A DNA stretch of 64,000 nucleotides, from positions 1,922,001 to 1,986,000 of the forward strand of contig NZ_JAMGBB010000001.1 in assembly GCF_023516505.1 (NCBI RefSeq), read 5' to 3'. Below, in pieces: positions 16,630 through 24,879 of the stretch. This DNA comes from Sphingomonas brevis (GTDB lineage: Bacteria; Pseudomonadota; Alphaproteobacteria; Sphingomonadales; Sphingomonadaceae). Made by a program: the position numbers and the translations under genes. The first letter of the stretch is position 1, and the number at the start of each line of letters is the position of its first letter. A model generated the notes under the pieces. The model saw nothing but the letters and a program-made list of their open reading frames with translations, did not search any database and had not been told where the DNA came from.

Positions 16630-16878
16630 TCAATGGTCGGTCGAACCTTGCTCGGTGGCATTGGCATCGGCCGCATTGGCGTCTGTCGTGGCGTTGGCGT
16701 CGGTAGCTTCGGTAGCATTCGCGTCAGTCGCGGTCACTTCCGTGGCGTTGGCATCCATCGCCTCATTCGCCATCGGCTCCTCGGCGACAGTCTCATTGGC
16801 TGCCGTTTCGGTCTTGTTGCACGCTGCGATCGACATGCTGATCGCGATCATTGCCACGCCCGTCAGATACTTGCGCAT
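16630..16878 (-). CDS. Small low-complexity lipoprotein
   Basis: An 82-residue protein. The N-terminus 'MRKYLTGVAMIAISMSIAAC' is a lipoprotein signal ending in a lipobox cysteine at residue 20. The mature part is built almost wholly from repeats of DANAT-like units (Asp, Ala, Asn, Thr, Glu), so it is acidic and probably disordered. Comparable 'entericidin-like' or low-complexity lipoproteins are common in sphingomonads; function is unknown. It is monocistronic, with the terminator 25 bp past its stop. Confidence 0.8.
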   Translation of the reverse strand: MRKYLTGVAMIAISMSIAACNKTETAANETVAEEPMANEAMDANATEVTATDANATEATDANATTDANAADANATEQGSTDH

Positions 16879-16918
16879 AGTCCCCTCCCTGTTGTGGGGT
16901 TCATCCCCTGACCATTCC

Positions 16919-18853
16919 CTAGACGAAATGAAGTTGCCTTAGAAGCGATTTGAATCGTTCGTCGCCATGCAAAGACAGAAGGAAGGGATCGCTGGCCAGA
17001 TAGACCAGGCCCGAGTCTCCCACGCTTAGCGCATGCATGAGCACATCCAGCGCCTCGGAACGCTTGCCCCACTGCGCCAAAATCTGCGCTTGCTGGTAAA
17101 GGCCGTTGTCGCCCTCCTCACGGCGGAGCAATTCAAGCTCCCGCGCGGCAACAGCCATATCCTTGCGCCGAATTGCGACAATTGCCCGCCCCGGAATTGC
17201 CAGTAGCGCAACGCCTTCGGCTCCAAACTCGCGGGCGGCATTGTCGATCTGCCCCAGCATCAACTGGGCATTGCCGATGTCGCCGTGGACTCCGCCCAGC
17301 TTGGGATTGAGCTCGAGCGCGCGACGGGCAGCGACAATTGCGCCCGTATAATCGCCGGAAGCGAAGCGTATGCGTCCCTGTGTCTTGAACAGGCTGGGAT
17401 TGAGCGGGTCCAGCGCCTGCGCCCGTTCGATCGCCGCGGTAGCCTGGTCGAACTGGCGACGGCGAGCGCGATAGAGCGCGCACAAGCTCTGCACCTCGGC
17501 GCTTCCTCCGCCAAGTTCGAGTGCCCGACGATAGGGACCGTCGGCCGCGCCAATATCCAGCATCCCGTAAAAGAGGGCGTAGCCGAGCGCCGCATGTCCT
17601 TCGGGAAATTGGCCGGCATTGGCGATCGCCAGCCGGGCCTCGTCGACCGCTTGACCGTAAAGCCGCCGGCGTTCGCCTGCCTGGGCGTATTGGTTGGCGA
17701 TTACCGCCAGCGCCCGTGAGCGGGCGGCATGGGCAGCTGCATAGTCCGGGTCATGCCCGATGGCGTTGGTGAATTCGCCGAGTGCGGCACGGTCGCTGGC
17801 TTCGTCGCGCTGGGAATCGAACAATTCCTTGCCGCGGAGATAGGAATCGAACGCCGCGACGCTTGTTGTGCCGCCGCTTCGCTCGGTCGGTTCCTTGCCG
17901 GCGCTGCCTAACTGGGCCGCAAGCGCCGACCCGACCGCGTCTGCCACTTCTGACTGGAGGTCGAGCAAATTGGCCATCGGCCGATCGAATGTCCGGGACC
18001 ATTTGCTGAACCCTGACTTGCCGTCGATAAGCTCGACACCGATCCGTAATTGCCCGCCCGCGGCGCGGATGTTGCCGTCGAGCACATTGGCAACCCTCAG
18101 CTTGCGAGCGATCGCCGGAGCATTTTCATCACGGTCCCGAAAAGCATTGGAAGATGCCTGGCCGACGACGCTGAGCAGCGAGTTTCGAGAAAGCCTGGAC
18201 CGAAGCTCGGCGGCCAAGCCGTCCGATAGATATTGCTGGCGAGGATCGCCGCTCAAATTCTCGAACGGCAGGACGGCTATGCTGTTGGCATCCGCCTTGC
18301 CTGGCGCGATCAGGGTGCGCCAGGCGGCAAAGCCGCCCCCGACCACCGCCACGGCTGCACCAGCGGCCAGCGCCGATCGACGGTTGATTCGTGGCAGGCG
18401 GCTGACTGGGCCGACCTCAACCGGATCCCGGCCCATGATGTCGGTAATCGCCCGGAGCGCGCGTTGCATGGCGGGATTGCCGGCCTTGGGCCCGCCGCGC
18501 GAAATGTCGATGCACTGGAACTGGCGAAATCCCAGTGGAGGCTCGCACCCGTCGAGCGATAGCGGGACAAGCCGGTGACGGTCCCGGGCCCAGCTGGCCT
18601 CATCCTGCACCCATGCAGATTCGACCGATTGCCTGGACCAAAGGACAACCACGGCACGGGCACCTTCAAGCGCCTTGCTGATCAGGGTTCCGAACCGTTC
18701 TCCGCCGGGGATCAGGCCGTCCCACCAGACATGGAAGCCCGCGCGATCGAGCAAGTCGATAATTGCCGTGGCGGCCCGTTCGTCAGAGCGACAGTAGCTG
18801 ACGAAGACATAGTCCTCCCCAGGTCCGGCTCCTTCGATGGCGTGCGGATCCAT
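16919..18853 (-). CDS. TIR domain - FlgO/TolB-like - TPR membrane protein
   Basis: A 644-residue protein. Residues ~12-130 form a TIR domain ('YVFVSYCRSDERAATAIIDL', 'FHVWWDG', 'WSRQSVESAWVQDEASWARD', keeping the glutamate expected at the NADase site). A transmembrane helix near 160-180 ('SALAAGAAVAVVGGGFAAW') leads to a 'SIAVLPFENLSGDPRQQYLS' domain like that of class III adenylate-cyclase-associated and FlgO-type proteins, then TPR-like repeats to the end. The TIR faces the cytoplasm and the TPRs probably the periplasm. I chose the ATG at 18853; a GTG at 18880 is possible. It lies 45 bp (18 bp if GTG) after an M23 peptidase gene, probably one operon. Confidence 0.8.
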   Translation of the reverse strand: MDPHAIEGAGPGEDYVFVSYCRSDERAATAIIDLLDRAGFHVWWDGLIPGGERFGTLISKALEGARAVVVLWSRQSVESAWVQDEASWARDRHRLVPLSLDGCEPPLGFRQFQCIDISRGGPKAGNPAMQRALRAITDIMGRDPVEVGPVSRLPRINRRSALAAGAAVAVVGGGFAAWRTLIAPGKADANSIAVLPFENLSGDPRQQYLSDGLAAELRSRLSRNSLLSVVGQASSNAFRDRDENAPAIARKLRVANVLDGNIRAAGGQLRIGVELIDGKSGFSKWSRTFDRPMANLLDLQSEVADAVGSALAAQLGSAGKEPTERSGGTTSVAAFDSYLRGKELFDSQRDEASDRAALGEFTNAIGHDPDYAAAHAARSRALAVIANQYAQAGERRRLYGQAVDEARLAIANAGQFPEGHAALGYALFYGMLDIGAADGPYRRALELGGGSAEVQSLCALYRARRRQFDQATAAIERAQALDPLNPSLFKTQGRIRFASGDYTGAIVAARRALELNPKLGGVHGDIGNAQLMLGQIDNAAREFGAEGVALLAIPGRAIVAIRRKDMAVAARELELLRREEGDNGLYQQAQILAQWGKRSEALDVLMHALSVGDSGLVYLASDPFLLSLHGDERFKSLLRQLHFV

Positions 18854-18898
18854 GCCGAATGTGCCCCCCACCCCGCGCACCGACGGAGCAGCGCAATC

Positions 18899-20368
18899 CT
18901 AAGCGCCGTGGTTCGGCTTGTCATCCTTGGGTGCGGCGGGGTTACCGATGGCCATCAGTTGAGCGAGGCGCGCCTTGAACCGGCCCAGTTCCTCGCCCGC
19001 CAGCAACGCCTGGCTGGCGAAGCGGACACTCAGCGGATTGACCGCCACCCCGTTGCGGTAAACTTCATAGTGGAGGTGAGCTCCGGTCGACAGGCCGCTG
19101 GTGCCGACATAACCGAGCAGTTGGCCCTGACGAACGAAGCTGCCGGGCGCGACCACGATCCGGCTCATATGGCTGTAGCTGCTGCCCATGCCGCCGGCAT
19201 GAGCCAGCCGGACCTGCTCGCCATAGCCGCCCGCCCAGCCGGCACGGCTGACCTGCCCGTCTGCGGCCGCGACGATCGGCGCTCCATAATGGGCGCCGAA
19301 GTCGATGCCCTTATGCATCCGGGCGAAATGCAGGATCGGATGGAAGCGAATGCCAAAGCCCGAGGTGATTGGCGCCGACACCGGCCAGGCCATGGTCGCA
19401 ACCTGGCGGCCCGCGCCATTGGTGTCGATCCAGTCGGTCCGGCCGCCGATCGCCCACTTCATCAATCTTACCGGCTGTGCCCCGGCGCGATCAATTCCGG
19501 CGTAAAGCAGCGGACCTTCCTGGCTCTCGCCGGTCGAGGCGCGACGGTTGGCAATGACCAGATCGAATTGATCGTTGGGCCCGACCTGGCTCCCGACGTC
19601 GATTTGTGTGGCAAGCGCGCGAAGATAGTCGCCGGCGGCTTGCGGCGAGACGCCGGATGCGCGGAGCGCCCAGTAGAGGCCGTCGCCGACCCGCCCGCGA
19701 ATACGCAAGGGGGTATTGTCCACCGCGATGCGGCCGGTCGACAACTGCAGGCCGTCCGTGCCGGCGGTCAGTGCGACATTCAGGTCAAGGCCGGCGCGAA
19801 AGGCGATGCGCTCGATCGGCCGCACGCCGCTCGGCGAGCGGCGCCCCAAGGTTAGAGCAATACTGGTTCCTGGGGCGACTCCCGCCGGAAGAGCTTCGGA
19901 AATCAATTTGGCGGCAGTGCCGGCATCGGCGAAGGACGCGCCCGATCGGCGCAGCAGGGCGGCAATATTGTCACCGGCGCCGAGGCGCGCGAACAAATCG
20001 ATCGACGGCCGCTCAGGCGCCTGGGCGAGAGGCTCGACCAGCGCGCTGGACGCCATGCGTCCACCAGTGCCGGAACCGGACCCGAGCGGAGCGATCGCCA
20101 TTTCCCGAAATTGCTCCGCTTCCGTCGCTTCAATCCGATCGCCCAACCCGGCAGGCAGCGGCTCGAACGGATTTGGCGCGATGAGGGCAAGCGCGGCACA
20201 AAGCAGGCTCAGGGTCGCGACGCCACGCCACCAACGCAGTGACATGGGCTCGTCGGCGAGATCGACGATCAGGTCGATGTCGCGCCAGCTTTTCCGGCGC
20301 CTCCCGAAGACAGGAGCAGGGCCGTTGACGACCGCAAAGGCCGCTTCATTCCGCCACTGTGCACGCAT
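18899..20368 (-). CDS. M23-family peptidoglycan endopeptidase
   Basis: A 489-residue protein. A cytoplasmic N-terminus, one transmembrane helix ('GVATLSLLCAALALIAP') and a long periplasmic linker precede a LytM/M23 domain with all zinc ligands: 'RMHKGIDFGAHYGAPI' (H and D) and 'GAHLHYEVYRNG' (HxH). It should cleave peptide cross-links in peptidoglycan, as in NlpD/MepM-type enzymes. A TTG nine bases upstream (20377) is an alternative start. It is the upstream partner of the TIR-TPR gene, which suggests a link between wall turnover and that signalling protein. Confidence 0.9.
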   Translation of the reverse strand: MRAQWRNEAAFAVVNGPAPVFGRRRKSWRDIDLIVDLADEPMSLRWWRGVATLSLLCAALALIAPNPFEPLPAGLGDRIEATEAEQFREMAIAPLGSGSGTGGRMASSALVEPLAQAPERPSIDLFARLGAGDNIAALLRRSGASFADAGTAAKLISEALPAGVAPGTSIALTLGRRSPSGVRPIERIAFRAGLDLNVALTAGTDGLQLSTGRIAVDNTPLRIRGRVGDGLYWALRASGVSPQAAGDYLRALATQIDVGSQVGPNDQFDLVIANRRASTGESQEGPLLYAGIDRAGAQPVRLMKWAIGGRTDWIDTNGAGRQVATMAWPVSAPITSGFGIRFHPILHFARMHKGIDFGAHYGAPIVAAADGQVSRAGWAGGYGEQVRLAHAGGMGSSYSHMSRIVVAPGSFVRQGQLLGYVGTSGLSTGAHLHYEVYRNGVAVNPLSVRFASQALLAGEELGRFKARLAQLMAIGNPAAPKDDKPNHGA

Positions 20369-20465
20369 ATCGAGCAAGTCCGCCCCCCGCTCAGGGTTTC
20401 TTGCCGTCCGTCATGGTTAAAAGAGGTTAAGGTCCAATAAACGGCGCCGGACGCAACTGGCCGAA

Positions 20466-23030
20466 ATGCCGCTTGCGCTTCCGAGCCGAAGTGCCAAATT
20501 GCAGTGCATGGCAGCGCGCGGTGACGGCCTAGTCCGGGCCATTCTTGGTCCCACCAACACCGGCAAGACTTACTTGGCGATCGAGCGGATGTGCGCCCAT
20601 TCGTCCGGGGTCATCGGCTTCCCGCTGCGTCTCCTGGCCCGCGAAGTCTACGACCGCGTTATCCAGATCAAAGGCGCCAATCAGGTCGCGCTGATCACCG
20701 GCGAAGAGCGGATCGTCCCCCAGGGTGCGCGCTACTTCCTCTGCACGGCGGAAAGCATGCCGGTTCAGGGAGACAGGGGCGACGATCCCGATTCCGGGCG
20801 GGACTTCGCCTTCGCCGCGATCGATGAAGCTCAGCTCGGGATCGATCCCGAGCGCGGTCATGTGTTCACCGACCGGATGCTGCGCGCCAGGGGTCGCGAG
20901 GAGACGCTGATTCTTGGCTCCGACACGTTGAAGCCGCTTATTCGGAAACTGCTGCCCGAAGCCGAGATCGTCAGCCGGCCGCGCTTCTCGACCTTGCGTT
21001 ACGCGGGGGCAGCCAAGCTGTCGCGCCTGCCGCCGAGATCCGCCGTGGTCGCCTTCTCCGCCGAGCAAGTCTATGCGCTGGCCGAGATGTTGCGTCGCTT
21101 CAAAGGCGGCGCGGCCGTGGTGATGGGCGCCCTCTCGCCTGCCACTCGCAATGCCCAGGTTGCCATGTTCCAGCGTGGCGAGGTCGACTATCTCGTCGCC
21201 ACCGATGCGATCGGCATGGGCCTCAATATGGATGTGTCCCACGTCGCCTTCGCCGGACTGGAAAAGTTCGACGGTCGCCGCGATCGCCGACTGACCATCG
21301 CCGAAATGGCTCAGATCGCCGGACGCGCCGGACGCCACCAGCGCGACGGCAGCTTTGGAACGCTCGGCTTGGGCGGTGAAACTGCACCCGAGTTCAGCGA
21401 GGAAGAGGTCAATGCGATCGAGGAGCATCGCTTTCGCCCGCTCGACCATCTTTACTGGCGCAGCGCCGAGCTCGACTACACCAGCGTGACCGAGCTGATC
21501 TCCAGCCTCGAGGTGCGGAGCGACGATCCGCTCCTCCGGCCTGCGCCGCTGGCGATCGACCTTGCCGTGCTGAAGTTGCTGGCCGAGGACCCGTCAATCG
21601 CCGCGACCAAGGGCGGCAAGGCGCGCAAGCTGTGGGCCGTGTGCGGCCTGCCGGATTTCCGCAAGGTCGGTCCGATGCACCACGCACGGATGATCCGCCG
21701 GCTATTTTCCTATGTCGGCGAAGGCGGGCACATCCCGCACGAATGGTTTGCCGCCGAAGTCGCCCGGCTCGACAATGTTGCCGGCGATATCGAAGCGCTG
21801 GCCGATCGGCTCGCCGGCATTCGCAGCTGGGCCTACATCGCCCAGCGCTCCGACTGGCTCGCCGATCCTGCCAAATGGGCCGAGCGGACTCGCGCGGTCG
21901 AGGCGCGCCTGAGTGACGCGCTGCACGAACGTCTGACCCAGCGGTTCGTCGACCGGCGCACCGCGGTGCTGGTCCGCGACATCGGTGCCAGAGGCGCCGA
22001 CGCCCTGCCAGTGACCGTCGCGGCAGACGGCGAGGTCAGCGTCGGGCCGGAGCCAATCGGCCATCTCGCCGGATTTGAGTTCCGGGTCGATCCGACTGCG
22101 CGCCTGGCAGACAAGAGATTGCTGCTGGCCGCAGCCGAACGGCGCCTGGGCGAGGAGCTGGACCGCCGTGCCGCGAAACTCTGCGAAGCCCCGGACGTCG
22201 ACTTCCAGCTGGTCGAGGAAGGCGGATCCGGGCTGGCCATCGGTTGGGAAGGCCATATCCTGGCGCGCCTTGCTCCTGGCCGGTCTCTGCTTGAGCCGGC
22301 AGTTCGAACCGCGCGGGCGCTCGACCGGCTGTCGGCGGAGCGTCGCACCAAGCTGCGTGGCAGGCTGGAGCGGTGGATAGAGAGCCAGGTGAGCCGGCAT
22401 CTCCCGGCGCTGAAGGCGTTGGCGAATTCGGCCGCGGACCGCGGGGCCAGTCCAGGCATTCGTGCCTTGTCGGCGATGCTGGTCGACGCGGGCGGGCATC
22501 TGCCACGCCGCTCGATCGCATCCCAATTGGCTCAACTGGACAAGGCGGATCGCCATTCGCTGCATCGGCTCAGAGTGCGGCTTGGAGCGCTCGACGTCTA
22601 TGTCCAGTCGTTGCTGAAGCCCGCCGCTCAGCAGTGGCGCGGAGCATTGTTGGCGGTCCGTTCCGGCCAGCCAATGCCGCGCCTGCCGCAGCCCTCGGCG
22701 GCGACTCTCGATGGCAGCGCGGACCCGCGCGGCGCGGCGCTCGCATTCCGCCGCATCGGCAATGACTGGCTGAGGATCGACCTGGCCGACCGGCTGGCCA
22801 GCCACGCCCATCAGGTCCGCCAGCACGGCGGCGAAGACCCGGTCGACCGGGCGTTCGCCACCAGCCTCGGCCTCGACGAGGCGACCATCCGTCATTTGAT
22901 GGCAGAGATCGGCTTCGTCCCGTCAGGCGAAGCCTGGGCCTGGCGTGGCCATCGCCGACCACGGCAACGGACTACTCCGCAGCCGCGCCCGGGCAGCGCC
23001 TTCGCCGCGCTGGCCGGCCTCAAGCGGTAG
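20466..23030 (+). CDS. SUV3-like DEAD/DEAH-box RNA helicase
   Basis: An 854-residue protein. Walker A 'GPTNTGKT' at about residues 28-35, Walker B 'IDEAQLG' near residue 120, 'TDAIGMGLNMDV' and 'QIAGRAGRH' are the motifs of superfamily 2 helicases of the mitochondrial SUV3 type. These unwind RNA with the degradosome in mitochondria; the alphaproteobacterial homologue is less studied. The C-terminal half is long and poorly conserved. It is followed immediately by an S4 RNA-binding gene and by fdxA, a gene order typical of alphaproteobacteria. An ATG at 20508 is an alternative start. Confidence 0.88.
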   Translation: MPLALPSRSAKLQCMAARGDGLVRAILGPTNTGKTYLAIERMCAHSSGVIGFPLRLLAREVYDRVIQIKGANQVALITGEERIVPQGARYFLCTAESMPVQGDRGDDPDSGRDFAFAAIDEAQLGIDPERGHVFTDRMLRARGREETLILGSDTLKPLIRKLLPEAEIVSRPRFSTLRYAGAAKLSRLPPRSAVVAFSAEQVYALAEMLRRFKGGAAVVMGALSPATRNAQVAMFQRGEVDYLVATDAIGMGLNMDVSHVAFAGLEKFDGRRDRRLTIAEMAQIAGRAGRHQRDGSFGTLGLGGETAPEFSEEEVNAIEEHRFRPLDHLYWRSAELDYTSVTELISSLEVRSDDPLLRPAPLAIDLAVLKLLAEDPSIAATKGGKARKLWAVCGLPDFRKVGPMHHARMIRRLFSYVGEGGHIPHEWFAAEVARLDNVAGDIEALADRLAGIRSWAYIAQRSDWLADPAKWAERTRAVEARLSDALHERLTQRFVDRRTAVLVRDIGARGADALPVTVAADGEVSVGPEPIGHLAGFEFRVDPTARLADKRLLLAAAERRLGEELDRRAAKLCEAPDVDFQLVEEGGSGLAIGWEGHILARLAPGRSLLEPAVRTARALDRLSAERRTKLRGRLERWIESQVSRHLPALKALANSAADRGASPGIRALSAMLVDAGGHLPRRSIASQLAQLDKADRHSLHRLRVRLGALDVYVQSLLKPAAQQWRGALLAVRSGQPMPRLPQPSAATLDGSADPRGAALAFRRIGNDWLRIDLADRLASHAHQVRQHGGEDPVDRAFATSLGLDEATIRHLMAEIGFVPSGEAWAWRGHRRPRQRTTPQPRPGSAFAALAGLKR

Positions 23031-23288
23031 GTGCGGCTCGACCGCTATCTGTTTTTCATCCGGCTGCTGAAGAGCCGCACATTGGCGCAGGCACTGATCG
23101 GGGAAGGTCATGTCCGTGTCGACGGCAAACGGGTCGGCAAGGTTTCCGAGGACATCCGCATCGGCCAGGTCATCGCACTGCCCTTGCACGGTCAGGTTCA
23201 CATCATCCGCGTCACCGGCCTGCCCACCCGGCGAGGCCCGCCGCCGGAAGCCCGGCGTCATTATGAGGAGATTGAAGCCGAGCGTTGA
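23031..23288 (+). CDS. S4-domain RNA-binding protein (HSP15-like)
   Basis: An 85-residue protein consisting of one S4 domain: 'MRLDRYLFFIRLLKSRTLAQ', 'IGEGHVRVDGKRVGK', 'VIALPLHGQVHIIRV'. S4 domains bind structured RNA, and HSP15 binds free 50S subunits carrying nascent chains. Translation starts with GTG directly after the helicase stop (no gap), so the two are coupled and probably co-functional in RNA metabolism. The basic C-terminus is typical. Confidence 0.9.
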   Translation: MRLDRYLFFIRLLKSRTLAQALIGEGHVRVDGKRVGKVSEDIRIGQVIALPLHGQVHIIRVTGLPTRRGPPPEARRHYEEIEAER

Positions 23289-23340
23289 CTGGGGCACCGT
23301 CGCAACCTAGCGACTGCAGTGGAAAAGGGAGCTTGTTAAC

Positions 23341-23682
23341 ATGACTTACGTCGTCACCGACGCATGCATCCGCTGCAAGTATATGGACTGCGTCGAAGTG
23401 TGTCCGGTCGACTGTTTCTACGAGGGCGAGAATATGCTCGCCATCAATCCCAACGAATGCATCGACTGCGGTGTATGCGAGCCTGAATGCCCGGCGGAGG
23501 CGATCCTGCCCGACACGGAGGGCGGCCTCGAGAAGTGGCTCGAGCTCAATTCGACATTCTCGGCGCAATGGCCCAACGTCACACGAAAGAATGAGCAGAC
23601 CCCCGCCGATGCCGATGAGCACAAGGGCGAAGAGGGCAAGTACGACAAATATTTCTCGCCGGAGCCCGGCAAGGGCGACTGA
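23341..23682 (+). CDS. fdxA: 7Fe ferredoxin FdxA
   Basis: A 113-residue protein with the [3Fe-4S][4Fe-4S] ferredoxin signature: 'CIRCKYMDC' plus 'CPVDC' and '[12 protein letters not shown]', followed by the long family C-terminus ('[17 protein letters not shown]'). It carries electrons at low potential in the cytoplasm. It is the third gene of the helicase-S4-ferredoxin group; in many relatives carD follows, but here an MlaA-type gene follows instead. A GGAAAAGGGAG ribosome site precedes the ATG. Confidence 0.95.
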   Translation: MTYVVTDACIRCKYMDCVEVCPVDCFYEGENMLAINPNECIDCGVCEPECPAEAILPDTEGGLEKWLELNSTFSAQWPNVTRKNEQTPADADEHKGEEGKYDKYFSPEPGKGD

Positions 23683-23717
23683 ATATAGCTCTCATCGCAG
23701 CCGCGCCTGCGCTTCCC

Positions 23718-23743
23718 GAATTATTGTATTGAGTTAATAATTC
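23718..23743. promoter_or_regulatory. A/T-rich inverted repeat before the MlaA gene
   Basis: GAATTATT and AATAATTC form a perfect 8-bp inverted repeat around a 10-base centre, 45 bp upstream of the MlaA start. It is not G/C-rich and has no following T-run, so a protein-binding site is more likely than a terminator. The regulator is unknown. Confidence 0.4.
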
Positions 23744-23787
23744 TGGTGCAAAAAGGGGAGGGCTCACCGGGCACGAAGGATAAATGA

Positions 23788-24879
23788 ATGAGCGTGACGG
23801 CACTGACTACTGCAATAGCGGTGGCGGCTACGCCTTTACCCGGCGGCGAAGCGCCGGCGCCAAACGCTGCATTCAGCTTCGCATTGACCGCGTTGGATCA
23901 GGCCCCGATCAAGGTCGAACCCGCCGCCGGATCGATTGAAGTACCGCCGCCGATCGTACCGGCCAATTCGACGGAACCGTCACCGTCCAACCAAGCCGCG
24001 CAAGCGGCGGAGCCTGAAACCGGCGCACCGGCGTTACCTGCCCAACCCGAATCTCGGGCCCTTCCATCCGCCATGGGCCAGACGGACATCGTGGTTACCG
24101 GCCGGCGCCCCAGTCCGGACGATCCGCTCGAAGAGCTTAACGCCACGTCGTTCGAGGTTACTCAATCGGTCGACAAGGCTATCGTCGCGCCCATTGCGTT
24201 CGTCTATGTCGACGTCATGCCGCGCCCGATCCGTATGGGCCTGCGCAACTTCCTCCGGAACCTAGGCGAACCGGTCGTCTTCCTGAACTATTTGCTGCAA
24301 CTGAAGCCGGGCAAGGCAGCGGAAACGGTCGGACGTTTCGTCATCAACACTGCGGTCGGGGCCGCCGGAATCGTCGATGTCGCCAAGCGCAAGCCGTTCA
24401 ACCTGCCGCATCGCCGTAACGGCTTCGCCAATACGCTTGGCTATTATGGCGTTCCGCAGGGACCCTATTTCTATCTGCCGGTTATCGGCCCGACGACCCT
24501 GCGCGATTTCATCGGCAACCGGCTGGATGTCTTGGTATTTCCGCTGGCCTTTGGAAAGCAGTTCAGCCGACCGGAAGTCATCGTGCCGATTGCGACGCTC
24601 AACGAACTCAACAGCCGCATCGAATATGACGACGAGGTGCAACAGATTAGAGCGGCGGGGGATCCCTATGTGGCCTCACGCTCCTATTATCTCAGAAAGC
24701 GGCAGGCCGAAATCGAGGCACTTCACGGCCGCGGAAATGGCAAGGTTCCCGTGATCCTACCCCCTTCGGAACCGAAGCAGCCAGCGCCCGTTCCGGCGGC
24801 GCCGGATTCCGAGCAAGGTCCGTCGTCCGGCGCGGAGCCTGTCAGCCCCGCGACACCTAGCGCCGCTCGAACTCCGTGA
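23788..24879 (+). CDS. MlaA (VacJ)-family outer-membrane lipid-transport protein
   Basis: A 363-residue protein. After a proline/alanine-rich N-terminal ~95 residues comes the MlaA core: '[20 protein letters not shown]', '[20 protein letters not shown]', '[18 protein letters not shown]', '[20 protein letters not shown]' and '[10 protein letters not shown]'. MlaA removes phospholipid from the outer leaflet and passes it to MlaC. The N-terminus has no cysteine, so the usual lipid anchor is missing; a plain signal peptide ('[13 protein letters not shown]') is weakly visible. No mla transporter genes are nearby. The 3' end overlaps cysNC by 23 bp, convergently. Confidence 0.85.
   Translation: MSVTALTTAIAVAATPLPGGEAPAPNAAFSFALTALDQAPIKVEPAAGSIEVPPPIVPANSTEPSPSNQAAQAAEPETGAPALPAQPESRALPSAMGQTDIVVTGRRPSPDDPLEELNATSFEVTQSVDKAIVAPIAFVYVDVMPRPIRMGLRNFLRNLGEPVVFLNYLLQLKPGKAAETVGRFVINTAVGAAGIVDVAKRKPFNLPHRRNGFANTLGYYGVPQGPYFYLPVIGPTTLRDFIGNRLDVLVFPLAFGKQFSRPEVIVPIATLNELNSRIEYDDEVQQIRAAGDPYVASRSYYLRKRQAEIEALHGRGNGKVPVILPPSEPKQPAPVPAAPDSEQGPSSGAEPVSPATPSAARTP

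Noticed and set aside
16630-16830. Short tandem DNA repeats in the lipoprotein gene as a CRISPR-like array
   Set aside because: They encode DANAT repeats in frame, with a signal peptide and lipobox upstream; unit length is too short for CRISPR.
18575-19855. 426-codon plus-strand ORF across the TIR-TPR and M23 genes
   Set aside because: Antisense to two genes with strong domain signatures; no family resemblance, no start signals.
21702-22895. 397-codon minus-strand ORF opposite the SUV3-like helicase
   Set aside because: Antisense shadow of the poorly conserved C-terminal half of the helicase.
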